A stretch of DNA of 64,000 bases from Flavobacteriales bacterium UBA2669 (GTDB lineage Bacteria > Bacteroidota > Bacteroidia > Flavobacteriales_E > Vicingaceae), in the NCBI GenBank assembly GCA_002359215.1, contig DEMN01000001.1:1-64000 (forward strand), in the 5' to 3' direction. Position 1 is the stretch's first letter. Each line of letters opens with the position of its first letter. The notes under the pieces were generated by a model. The model was not told where the DNA came from. It did not search any database and saw only the letters and a list, made by a program, of their open reading frames with translations. This document shows positions 48,701 through 55,336 of this stretch, in pieces. Made by a program: the position numbers and the translations under genes.

Positions 48701-51083
48701 ACCGGACATACCTGCTACCACCAACTTTTTGGGAATAGCCAAAAATGGAGTAGCCATTGCCGAAAATACCGATGGCGAATTACAATTTTATGTAGTACTT
48801 GCCGAAAAATACTTGGGCAACAAAGATGCGTGCTTAATTTACGATGCCACAGGCAAACTAATGAAAAATACAGAGTTGATTAGTAATATCGACATCAACA
48901 GCAAGCCTATTGTGATTAATTTAGCAACAAATAAATATGCCGTAGTTACCCTAAATGCCAACAAGCAACCCATGTACCATATTATAGACATGGATGCACA
49001 AGGCTATGGAGCAGTAAACAATGCAGGCGAAGTGGATGCTACCCAGGTAAACGTAGCCATGACTACCACCACTACAGCACAATATGGTTTACACTTTACC
49101 GCTTACGAAGACCACGTTAACAACAAAAAAATAGTTTACAGTACCCGCTATACCCCTAATGTGGCATTGCCCGATCAAGGCAGTACAGAAATTGTAGCCT
49201 TTGAATTTATAAACAACACCACCCAATTGCAACAGCATGTGTTGTACCAGATTAACGGATGTGGCAATACCGAACAAGGCGAACTACAGATTTCTCCCGA
49301 AGGAAACAAACTCTTGTGGTACCAGCACGATAAATACGTAACCGGCTTTAGCCACCGTGTGTTCGATGTGTATAGCATAGCCCTGCACCCCGATAAAATA
49401 AGCACCACAGGCGTAGTGGACATCTTAGACCATACCATGGTAAACAACTACGGAGGCAACTATGGCGAAGGAAGAGTAGAATACGATGCCGACAACCAAA
49501 CCATGTACCTTAGCCAACGAGGCATTTATTTAGACGGAGCAAGCGGAAATGAAAGCGAACGCAACCTTTGGAAATACTCTCCGCTAAATACTACCACCCT
49601 CAACCCCTTAAACCCTACCAGTGTGTATTTATTTAGCGAAATACGCAGAGGAGTAAACGGAAAACTCTATATGCCCAATATGGATGCAGCTGCAGATGCC
49701 ATACACAGCTATGATGGAAGTAGCATGAGTAACATTCCTACTAATAGTGCGTATAATTCGTATGTCTTTGCCTCCGCCTTACCTACCCAGGTGTATAAAC
49801 TATTTGGAGAAGAAGCAGTAGCAAGTGCAGGCAGAGAAATAGGGAAAAAACAATATTTCTTAAATGACCATTTAAATTCAGTAAGAGTAGTGATTACCGA
49901 TGAAAAACATCTTAATAATGTAAATAGTAATGACCAAATTGATGCAGGAGACTTTTTTAGTCCTTTTGTAGTCTCATTTTCAGATACTTATCCTTTTGGA
50001 ATGAGCTTAAGAAACTTTAATCCGAATTTGGCGAGATACTCTTTTCAGGGACAGGAAAAAGAGAAAAATGCTGTTGTTGAAGGGTTTTCTTTTAAATATA
50101 GAATACACGATGCAAGGATAGGAAGATTTTTAAGTGTTGATCCTTTATCAGAGTCTTACCCTTTTAATAGTACTTATGCATTTAGTCAAAATAGAGTAAT
50201 TGATGGGATAGAATTAGAAGGCTTAGAATTTTTGGATGCTAAAAAGTATGGAGTTAATTTCTTTTCTATGCGTCCATTTTTGGATAATCCAAATGCAAAT
50301 GACGTTATAGTTCCAATAGAAGTGATGAATGCATTAGTTACACGTAAGGGAGCACCAATCATTGAACAAGGAAGTGCAGTTGAAATGAGACCAATTACTC
50401 ATTGGTTAGCTCCTAAACCTGGTTCACAAACAAAGCCTAATACAAAATCTGCAAAAGTGAAGTCAGCAAAACAAATTCCTATTGTAACAAATGTAGTAAA
50501 TTCATCATCTGCAAAAATTGGAATGAGAATGGGGGCAATTTTGGAAGTTTTTAACTTATTCGTTCCTTATATAGATTTAATTGTAAATTCTGATTATTAT
50601 GCTGATAGAGAAAAAGCAATAGCAGGAATTATTGCTTTAAATAAAGCTACAACATTAGTTTCTGCAGCTAAAAAAAATGGATACATCCCTATGTCTCTAA
50701 CACAAAGTGATGTTTTTATGGCAGATGTAGCAAATTATTTATCTGATGGGAGAATTCCTAAACCTAATGAAAATAATGTTGTAATAACAAAAGAATATTC
50801 AAAATTAGTTACAGATTGGGCACAAATGCTATTAGTAAATGAAGAAAAAGTATTGTCAGGAAGTCTTAATTTAGGGGAAGATTCTTCGGAAGAAATGATT
50901 ATTCCTCTTAGTATGGGAACTATTGATAGAAATCTTGGCACAATAATGATAGTAGTGCCTGTAGAAGTGGCAGAACAAGATTTATCTCCAGAAGTAAAAG
51001 AAGCTAAAAAAGCAGAAAAAGCATTTAATGAATCAGGGGAATCAGCTCCAAAAGTAACAGAAAAAGTAAAAAAAAATAATTAA
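42744..51083 (+). CDS. PKD-Rhs giant protein with inserted propeller-like domain and variable tip
   Basis: A 2779-aa exported protein. Signal peptide to about residue 22; PKD and other Ig-like repeats up to about residue 1190 (WDFDDDE, WTFGDGTF, NYGDGTIE); an Rhs region from about 1215 (YYYDRAGQLTKTVPPQGV) with YD repeats such as NFIYDGLNRLRFSQ and YEYDAENRLTHV; then after EQPIYGSDRLGQ an unusual insert of about 430 residues with propeller-like features (ELQISPEGNKLLWY, NGKLYMPNMDAA); then the Rhs core (FLNDHLNSVRVVITD, DTYPFGMSLRNFNP, YSFQGQEKE, IGRFLSVDPLSESYPFNSTY). The core ends NRVIDGIELEGLE instead of the canonical DPxG. The last 285 residues form the tip, with a hydrophobic segment near 2590-2615. 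Tip function is not recognised. Confidence 0.85.
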   Translation: MKIKVAILLLFGFFLTIFSVKSQTIGDPMCSQTSSSDCCIQYNFDFNYTQQVIAPTPPATLSNQVKVNFTLTSVLGVTTTGSRFTGICSEHEVASVSWDFDDDELVDVVSDAPAHIYTFSSACASEVHKVVVCVLMSNGATCRFEQWIVLNNPNVVASHTITPTINACGQVNFSYTGTTLTNPKWTFGDGTFDNSAQQTVSHTYPTNGTYTVTLTNDEMAPCAIATTVTISDKPTASFSYTIPDVCNVTSGINVTINNYNPSLYTYLWKVNNVSVPATGVTTNIISPLVSGQNNTIKLIVQDASGCQSTTTKNIKIGAVEADFNTPLEYCLGDFLNVTGIQSGGTTYDWKIDHTTTSTTVNLTNAGMFPSYQFTTTGIYDISLTVTTTYPNPSNPSSPLTCTDLFTETVEVFEPVDASFSIASGTNCGEIALTLTNPTTTTAYTINYGDGTIETGTDITSAPSNHLEHIYTSNGVHTVTITLTNGTCTNTKTNSVSINDQATLTIVASNINLCPGSTVTLNAVIANVAIGSGGITYEWKDVTDVNPANHITLPGTTAQITVTAGGTYQVTVTTGSNICFSNNDNDATIVINELEAPTATFDVQNITATSCGLSTGAVILDVTANLAAVGYTVNGGAVQNTLQTTINNLPAGPNYITIANAQDPTCTGTVLVNIPDNSPEVEVVSTDATCSSTGSITVNGVPGGYTTTVYAANDYPTTPLFTGTSGNVPAGNYVVEVTENSPGSCVVTQNVTVLGGTFNLSLVNPNLGICSGGSVAAALDNPPSGAVITWQQKDINGNYNNIGGTASTQNITQPGEYSVTVEDGSCTEILYFTVQQFNPITINFEIIQPLCPGDPAQINAIVAGGSGNYTYSWSNSASTDDNISIPTAPGGAVTLTVNDANTALGCGPVTSPDISTNLTFPDPIVLCTSGITSTPAYVGTNTTLAPSATYENNISITGCQLELCATGGTAPLNYEWFLEGQPSTETRIVSFTVNGVTGALEYNDPDPSSSTFGNVLAAEKPTGVTIPGYTTGTVAFNVNDPNITVTPTPTPGFYIYPYWLYDGTNIFPALQTDGVTPFTVTVQVTVTNDIMVHNHTGSTTSTADFAEYADPNGASVIYTLVITDANGCSTSFPGVEITIPPVPDFPEFSFVWAKPLPSTGGEEPEEVDINIKDNMAEAANEMMSSAMACLQSQTQGMITAFEDNCFDLNTFRDSTNISYEVNEHHYTLYYYDRAGQLTKTVPPQGVKFLDDGSISSNEIQAIIDYRASNPLSLPAVSKFVPDHTMETKYQHNSLGQLISQSTPDGGTTNFIYDGLNRLRFSQNEQQNTDGVFSYTKYDELGRIIEVGESDAIGLNFADPTLAANVTTYANDVNYPDNTLAGITNTEITKTHYTTPAQVNYYGLPQRYLQNRVSFVFNDEDGDLNTTNDQYHTYFSYDTHGNVEWLIQEDAEIGKNYIAYEYDLISGNVIKVRYNENRSDKFFHKYEYDAENRLTHVFTSVDNQLWDNDAHYEYYAHGPLKRNTIGEDHVQGLDYIYTIHGWLKSINSPNISNNTDPGNDGDLVTAINAWQQTNKVAEDYFGMSLGYYNGDYRNVNNFHYNSTTGSSPYQNLYASTNNDAADLYNGNISHWVHSQLSTIGGIKDPSVKPRASVYNYDVLNRIKQATNFEQIGGDLLGNYAFSTYTGANGADAYKTNYTYDANGNLLNLDRYNALGILMDELGYTYDNGLAGVALNSNQLTSVTDNSTNTEDGRGDLEAIHTYTYDGIGNLTIETAQERMDFGTGYQLFDVATNINWTVYGKVKQVTKTISTNSGANVYQVEKIDFEYDASGNRIKKTANKKIDATGNLSGIDANPETASFLVNEVTTTYYVRDAQGNTLAVYEKTAVENGSNFDVTLQLKEQPIYGSDRLGQRTANKVLAASLNVSGSSGNITFPPLGSGIQKKSEYQNWITSSNKNALLNLTDQLCQQKVIHLEYDNGTAEYATPTTPDIPATTNFLGIAKNGVAIAENTDGELQFYVVLAEKYLGNKDACLIYDATGKLMKNTELISNIDINSKPIVINLATNKYAVVTLNANKQPMYHIIDMDAQGYGAVNNAGEVDATQVNVAMTTTTTAQYGLHFTAYEDHVNNKKIVYSTRYTPNVALPDQGSTEIVAFEFINNTTQLQQHVLYQINGCGNTEQGELQISPEGNKLLWYQHDKYVTGFSHRVFDVYSIALHPDKISTTGVVDILDHTMVNNYGGNYGEGRVEYDADNQTMYLSQRGIYLDGASGNESERNLWKYSPLNTTTLNPLNPTSVYLFSEIRRGVNGKLYMPNMDAAADAIHSYDGSSMSNIPTNSAYNSYVFASALPTQVYKLFGEEAVASAGREIGKKQYFLNDHLNSVRVVITDEKHLNNVNSNDQIDAGDFFSPFVVSFSDTYPFGMSLRNFNPNLARYSFQGQEKEKNAVVEGFSFKYRIHDARIGRFLSVDPLSESYPFNSTYAFSQNRVIDGIELEGLEFLDAKKYGVNFFSMRPFLDNPNANDVIVPIEVMNALVTRKGAPIIEQGSAVEMRPITHWLAPKPGSQTKPNTKSAKVKSAKQIPIVTNVVNSSSAKIGMRMGAILEVFNLFVPYIDLIVNSDYYADREKAIAGIIALNKATTLVSAAKKNGYIPMSLTQSDVFMADVANYLSDGRIPKPNENNVVITKEYSKLVTDWAQMLLVNEEKVLSGSLNLGEDSSEEMIIPLSMGTIDRNLGTIMIVVPVEVAEQDLSPEVKEAKKAEKAFNESGESAPKVTEKVKKNN

Positions 51084-51089
51084 AGTTTT

Positions 51090-52355
51090 ATGAAAAGCGT
51101 TGTATTGATTTTCGGTCTTTTATTTTTTACAGGTTGTTTTAATAATGAAGAAGAACTAGGTTCTTCGGTTATAAAAGATAATAAAGAAAAACTAAAATTA
51201 ACAGTACCAGAAAAAATTGAAATTAATAAAGAAGGTATTGAAATTTCAGATAGTCTGTTCTTGTATTTTTATATGGAAGGGAACATAGAAGAACTAGTGC
51301 AAAATAAGTATAAAATTGATTCGGATTTGAAATTAGGCATTTCTTCAATCGCTTTTTTAGAACAAGGTGATTATCAAAAGGCATTAAGTTTAATTCCTCA
51401 TTATAGTCAAGTTGAGTTTGATTGGGATGATGGAGAAAAAATATATCCTCATCAATTTACAAGAGAGTTTGGATTTTACGAACTACTAGCTCTTTATCGT
51501 TATGCCGTTCATATAGATGAGATTGAAGAAAATATTGTTTCACATATGCAAATTAGTTCAAGTTTTACTGACACCTTTGCCAATAATATACTTATAGGTA
51601 CAGAATATGTTTTAACCACTACTTATGAATTAGAATATGAACATTTTGCGAAAAACAAAAAGTTTAATTTAGATAGCTTACTTGTTTATTATCCAAATTT
51701 TCACAGATTAAAATTAGCAAAAGCACATTATTTTTTTGTAACTAATCAAATAGATGAATATTTATTTGAATTAAAAAAGATATATGAATTAGGATATTTT
51801 AGAAGAGATATGTTAAAAAGAATAATTAGTGAGTATTCATGGGGAGAAAAGCCAAATTTAGATTCGGCAGCTGTTTATGTAGCTAAATTTGAATTAGAAT
51901 TTCCTAATGATTGTGATAATTCAATAAATAATTATTATTTAGAATCTAAGAAGTATCAAGAAATGGAGAAAGCTTGTAAAAAATGTTTTCAAGATAGTTT
52001 ATTATGGAGAGATAAAATAATTGCAAAGGCACAACTTTGCAGACTCTATTTAAATCAAAAAAAGATAGAAAATGTGAAAGCACTAATCTATCATTTTCAT
52101 GAAAATGATAGTGGATATAGACGAACAGAATTACGAAAGTGGTTGTGGACTGAATATTTTTTTATGGAATTAGAATTAAATTTTTTACAAAAAAAATATA
52201 GTACTGTAAACAAAATGATGAATAAAGGGTTTGGTGAGTTAGCAATGCCTTTTACTACAGAGGAAAAAAGAGAAGTGATAAAAAGATATTATGCATATTA
52301 TATAAGAAAAGATTTAATAAATTTTGAGCATTTCTATCGAGATAATTTTGAGTAA
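51090..52355 (+). CDS. TPR-like lipoprotein, candidate partner or immunity protein of the Rhs tip
   Basis: A 421-aa lipoprotein with lipobox FTGC, six bases behind the Rhs gene. The mature part is helical with TPR-like pairs: SSIAFLEQGDYQKALSLIPHY, FHRLKLAKAHYFFVTNQIDEY, YLESKKYQEMEKACKKC, and CRLYLNQKKIENVKALIYHF. No enzymatic motif is present. Position directly after the toxin-bearing end of the Rhs gene is where immunity genes usually lie, and base composition matches the Rhs tip rather than the body. An assembly factor role is the alternative. Confidence 0.72.
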   Translation: MKSVVLIFGLLFFTGCFNNEEELGSSVIKDNKEKLKLTVPEKIEINKEGIEISDSLFLYFYMEGNIEELVQNKYKIDSDLKLGISSIAFLEQGDYQKALSLIPHYSQVEFDWDDGEKIYPHQFTREFGFYELLALYRYAVHIDEIEENIVSHMQISSSFTDTFANNILIGTEYVLTTTYELEYEHFAKNKKFNLDSLLVYYPNFHRLKLAKAHYFFVTNQIDEYLFELKKIYELGYFRRDMLKRIISEYSWGEKPNLDSAAVYVAKFELEFPNDCDNSINNYYLESKKYQEMEKACKKCFQDSLLWRDKIIAKAQLCRLYLNQKKIENVKALIYHFHENDSGYRRTELRKWLWTEYFFMELELNFLQKKYSTVNKMMNKGFGELAMPFTTEEKREVIKRYYAYYIRKDLINFEHFYRDNFE

Positions 52356-52451
52356 GTTGTTGTGCCTCGGCACTGTTCGTGAGAGCTTGTAGCTTGAACA
52401 CCGCTGAAAAAAACTAAGGTAGTTGATTTTTAGGACAAAATCAAGAGGTAA

Positions 52452-52584
52452 ATGAAAGTTTTTTTAAAGTATTCGTACGGGCAAGTAGGTATAGCCGCCA
52501 ATCATGTGGATTATGAATAGTGTTTGGATTTAATCTAAGGTAAGCTTGGTGCGGTAATGTATCCGTACGATACGAATTTTTTAT
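52452..52584 (+). pseudogene. Decayed coding remnant
   Basis: One reading frame from ATG 52452 gives protein-like text broken by three in-frame stops: MKVFLKYSYGQVGIAANHV-DYE, stop, CLDLI, stop, GKLGAVMYPYDTNFL, stop. The remaining 96 bp from 52356 also lack an intact frame. It may be the debris of an older Rhs tip or cargo gene displaced from the end of the locus. I could not identify the parent family. Confidence 0.35.
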
Positions 52585-52715
52585 AGCCCATCCTTAACCA
52601 AGAAAAGCACAATACAAATAAAAATTAGGAAGCCGTAAGCAAAGACTAACTCTGCATTGGAATAATTTTTTTTACCAAAGATAAGACTAATGAAATCATT
52701 CAGTATATCTCTCAT
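52581..52715 (-). CDS. 44-aa single-helix membrane protein
   Basis: A short frame (MRDILNDFISLIFGKK, then a hydrophobic helix VFAYGFLIFICIVLFLV and a KDGL end). Its ATG overlaps the stop of the upstream minus-strand gene in an ATGA arrangement, indicating translational coupling. The strongly amphipathic start and single membrane span support it being real. Function unknown; in this location a toxin-immunity or small membrane partner role is possible. Confidence 0.6.
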   Translation of the reverse strand: MRDILNDFISLIFGKKNYSNAELVFAYGFLIFICIVLFLVKDGL

Positions 52716-52969
52716 CTCATCAGGTATTCTAGATTAATACTATCTAAGTAACCATGCCAGTCTTGTTCATTTTCTAAGGCATTTATTCTTTTTATTTCAT
52801 TATTATGAACATCATAAAATACTTCTACATAGAAATTACCTAATGAGTAGAGTGCTATTTTATACTTATTATATTCTATTCTATAATCAATATAGTTTCC
52901 TTTGGAGAAAAGGATTTCCCCTTTTTGATTAAGATTTAATTGGTTGTATTTTGTAATTGAAAGTATCAC
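52712..52969 (-). CDS. Small hypothetical protein of Rhs-type islands
   Basis: An 85-aa soluble protein with a GTG start, beginning ILSITKYNQLNLNQKGEILFSKG, then DYRIEYNKYKIALYSLGNFYVEVFYD and ending ENEQDWHGYLDSINLEYL. Proteins of this style recur as orphans near polymorphic-toxin loci in Bacteroidota; a single compact alpha/beta fold is likely. A TATCTTTG promoter lies 6 nt before the GTG. It is translationally coupled to the 44-aa membrane protein. An orphan immunity role is a guess from position. Confidence 0.68.
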   Translation of the reverse strand: MILSITKYNQLNLNQKGEILFSKGNYIDYRIEYNKYKIALYSLGNFYVEVFYDVHNNEIKRINALENEQDWHGYLDSINLEYLMR

Positions 52970-52975
52970 TTAAAA

Positions 52976-52983
52976 CAAAGATA
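52976..52983 (-). promoter_or_regulatory. TAnnTTTG promoter of the minus-strand pair
   Basis: Minus-strand TATCTTTG ending 6 nt before the GTG at 52969, which also supports that GTG as the start. Confidence 0.45.
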
Positions 52984-53185
52984 ATTATTTTGGATAATAT
53001 TCCGTTTTAAAGTGTATTAAAAATGATGGTGAAAAAAAAAGTGAACTAATAAGATGAAACTTTTGTATTAAGTTATACTATCAATAAATATGGAATCATT
53101 ATATTTGGTCTTGGTTTTATAAAGACTAAAATGTTCTTTATAAAAGAGTGAGTTGGAAATTGATTATAGTATAAATTAATAAATT

Positions 53186-53623
53186 ATGGATAATAAATAT
53201 ATTTTAGAAGGAGAATCAATAATTACTCAATCAAACGATAAAACTGTTACCGTTACTAATAAGAGAGTCAGGTATCAAGCCTCATCTTCAGGAAAAGCTC
53301 ACATTGTCTCAATAATGTTAGAGAAGATTAGTTCCATAGAGATTCATTATAAAAGCAAAGTATTTATTTTGATTATTGGAATTTTACTTGCAGCAGCAGG
53401 ATTATTTATGGGAGCCAATAATGTAGGGTCAGCAATGATTCTTGGATTGGTATTAGGCGGATTATTTATATTGATTTACTTGCTAACGAGAAAACACGTT
53501 GTTTCAATTGCTTCAGATGGTGGAGCAATCATCTACTTTCAAACAAAAGGAATGAAAAGAGAGGTCTTATTAGATTTTATAAATAAGATTGAAAAAGCAA
53601 AAAGTGAAAAGTTATCAAATTAA
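53186..53623 (+). CDS. PH-like membrane protein
   Basis: A 145-aa protein. The first 55 residues (YILEGESIITQSNDKTVTVTNKRVRYQ, then SIMLEKISSIEIHYKSK) and the last 45 (KHVVSIASDGGAIIYFQTKG and the helix VLLDFINKIEKAK) together look like a bacterial PH-type domain split by two membrane helices (about residues 58-76 and 80-100). Similar two-helix bPH proteins are common small membrane proteins of unknown role. It stands alone in an accessory patch between the Rhs locus and the NdpA operon. Confidence 0.65.
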   Translation: MDNKYILEGESIITQSNDKTVTVTNKRVRYQASSSGKAHIVSIMLEKISSIEIHYKSKVFILIIGILLAAAGLFMGANNVGSAMILGLVLGGLFILIYLLTRKHVVSIASDGGAIIYFQTKGMKREVLLDFINKIEKAKSEKLSN

Positions 53624-53697
53624 AGAAGCCTTTTGAGATAGCCTTCCAAAAATGTTGTTTTATATAAATTAGCTATGTTTAATTAATAAATTGTATT

Positions 53698-54729
53698 ATG
53701 TCCAATAACCCAAAATTAGAATTTGGTCGATTTACCTTAAATCATAAAAAAGAAAAGTTTACAACATTTAGAGATTTTGCCATTGAAGAATTAAAAAAAA
53801 GTAAATCTATTACCAACGAAAAAGTAGTAGAAGAATGCTTTAAATACTTTATTAAATCATTAAATAGTGATTATGCTAAAGATGAGAAACTAAAGAAGAA
53901 ATTAAAGGTTGAAAATAAAAAATCTATTAATAGTCATCATGACAAAAAACCAACTTTCGATTCTAGTAATTATACAATTTATGGTGTAATTAATGGTGGA
54001 CCATATGGGCGTGATAGAATAGTTTCAAATAATGATGATGACGAAGACAGTAGTAGATTAGGACAAAATAAAGCGGTATTATTATATTTTTATTTCTTTC
54101 TTTATATACCACCGGATCATAATCAAGGGTTTTATATGATTCACTCTAACAGTAGTGATGAGTCTATTACAATATTATTTAGAAAATACGTTACTAATAT
54201 TTTTAAAGGAGTAAATTTTTACAAAGCAACTCCTACCGAGTATGCTCCAAAAACATTTCAAGATGAATATATGAAAGGTGCATTATTAAAAAGAATGACA
54301 TTTAAAACATTTATAAATGATAACGTACATTCTACTAACGGTGTTTCAGCAAATATTCCAAATCAATACGATATTAGAATTGAAGTAACTCCCAGAGGAA
54401 GAAGTCTTATAGGGGCAGATGCTGAACCTTTTTTGAAAAAATTGTCAAAGAATTTTTTTGGAAGTAAAAAAGAAACCAAAGAGTTAGAAGAGTTTGATGA
54501 AACGAGTGTTACCTTTGAAAACGGTGTAACAAAAGCTCAAAAAACATTTGAATGGAACACCAGAGATAAAGAGTTTGTTCCTGTTGTTTATTTAAAAGGA
54601 AGAGTTGATAAGAAAAATTTAGATGGCACTCCGGATTTTGAGGAATTAAAAAAATATTGTTTAACTATCTTTACTGATGAGATTTTACCAGAAATAAGAC
54701 CAGATTTATATGTCGAAAAGATTAAATAA
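53698..54729 (+). CDS. Unknown protein, first gene of the NdpA operon
   Basis: A 343-aa soluble protein. No family recognised. The N-terminus (KLEFGRFTLNHKKEKFTTFRDF) leads into helices to about residue 75, then YTIYGVINGGPYGRDRIVSN, a beta segment LLYFYFFLYIPPDHNQGFYMIHSNSSDESI, and a helical RKYVTNIFKG. The C-terminal part has RIEVTPRGRS and FVPVVYLKGRVDKKN strands and an ending LTIFTDEILPEIRPDLY. Its 3' end overlaps the next gene by 20 nt. TTG-N16-TATGTTTA just upstream is a near-consensus promoter for the operon. Confidence 0.72.
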   Translation: MSNNPKLEFGRFTLNHKKEKFTTFRDFAIEELKKSKSITNEKVVEECFKYFIKSLNSDYAKDEKLKKKLKVENKKSINSHHDKKPTFDSSNYTIYGVINGGPYGRDRIVSNNDDDEDSSRLGQNKAVLLYFYFFLYIPPDHNQGFYMIHSNSSDESITILFRKYVTNIFKGVNFYKATPTEYAPKTFQDEYMKGALLKRMTFKTFINDNVHSTNGVSANIPNQYDIRIEVTPRGRSLIGADAEPFLKKLSKNFFGSKKETKELEEFDETSVTFENGVTKAQKTFEWNTRDKEFVPVVYLKGRVDKKNLDGTPDFEELKKYCLTIFTDEILPEIRPDLYVEKIK

Positions 54730-55336
54730 GTATCTTATAGAATTAAGGCATAAAGCAATTCGTTTTGAGAGAATAGATATTAACGGTAAATCTTCCGATA
54801 ATTGGTTTATTAATAATCAAAGAAGAATTATTTGTTCTTTAGTTGCTATAATATTAACCTCTTTGCTTGTAGAAGGGTTCAATGAGCAATTTATTTCTTA
54901 TAGCTCGACAATTCTATCTATTCTAATTGGTTTATTTATTACAGCAATGATATTCAGCTTTGATAAATTTTACACAAAAATTGATAGAGAAAAGGCAAAT
55001 GCAAATGAAAAGTTATGGAACACACAATCTTATAATTACTCTATGCAGTTTGCATACATTACCGGTTATAACATTGTACTCTCAATATTTACATTAGTAG
55101 TATTATCTCTGAGCGTGTTTTTTGATGTAATAATGAGTATCAATGTATGGGGTTATCATTTTGAATTTGACAAAATTAGTGCAGACACTTTTTTAAATTT
55201 TATTGGACTATCGTTATTATTATTACAAAGATTTATTGTATTATACTGGATTGCATGTATTGTGTATAATACACTTTTTTTAGTTAGTAGTATGGTTCAA
55301 TATATGACCGTTAAAATAGATAGACAAGATGATTGA
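54710..55336 (+). CDS. Four-helix membrane protein of the NdpA operon
   Basis: A 208-aa protein with a 40-residue basic cytosolic N-terminus and four predicted membrane helices (about residues 40-56, 64-84, 112-134 and 160-190), with a charged loop FDKFYTKIDREKANANEK between the second and third. No catalytic motif is visible. It overlaps the upstream gene by 20 nt and the NdpA-like gene by 8 nt, so the three are translationally linked. The layout of a small four-helix membrane protein beside a DNA-binding protein recalls Kiwa (KwaA/KwaB), though no homology is claimed. Confidence 0.75.
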   Translation: MSKRLNKYLIELRHKAIRFERIDINGKSSDNWFINNQRRIICSLVAIILTSLLVEGFNEQFISYSSTILSILIGLFITAMIFSFDKFYTKIDREKANANEKLWNTQSYNYSMQFAYITGYNIVLSIFTLVVLSLSVFFDVIMSINVWGYHFEFDKISADTFLNFIGLSLLLLQRFIVLYWIACIVYNTLFLVSSMVQYMTVKIDRQDD

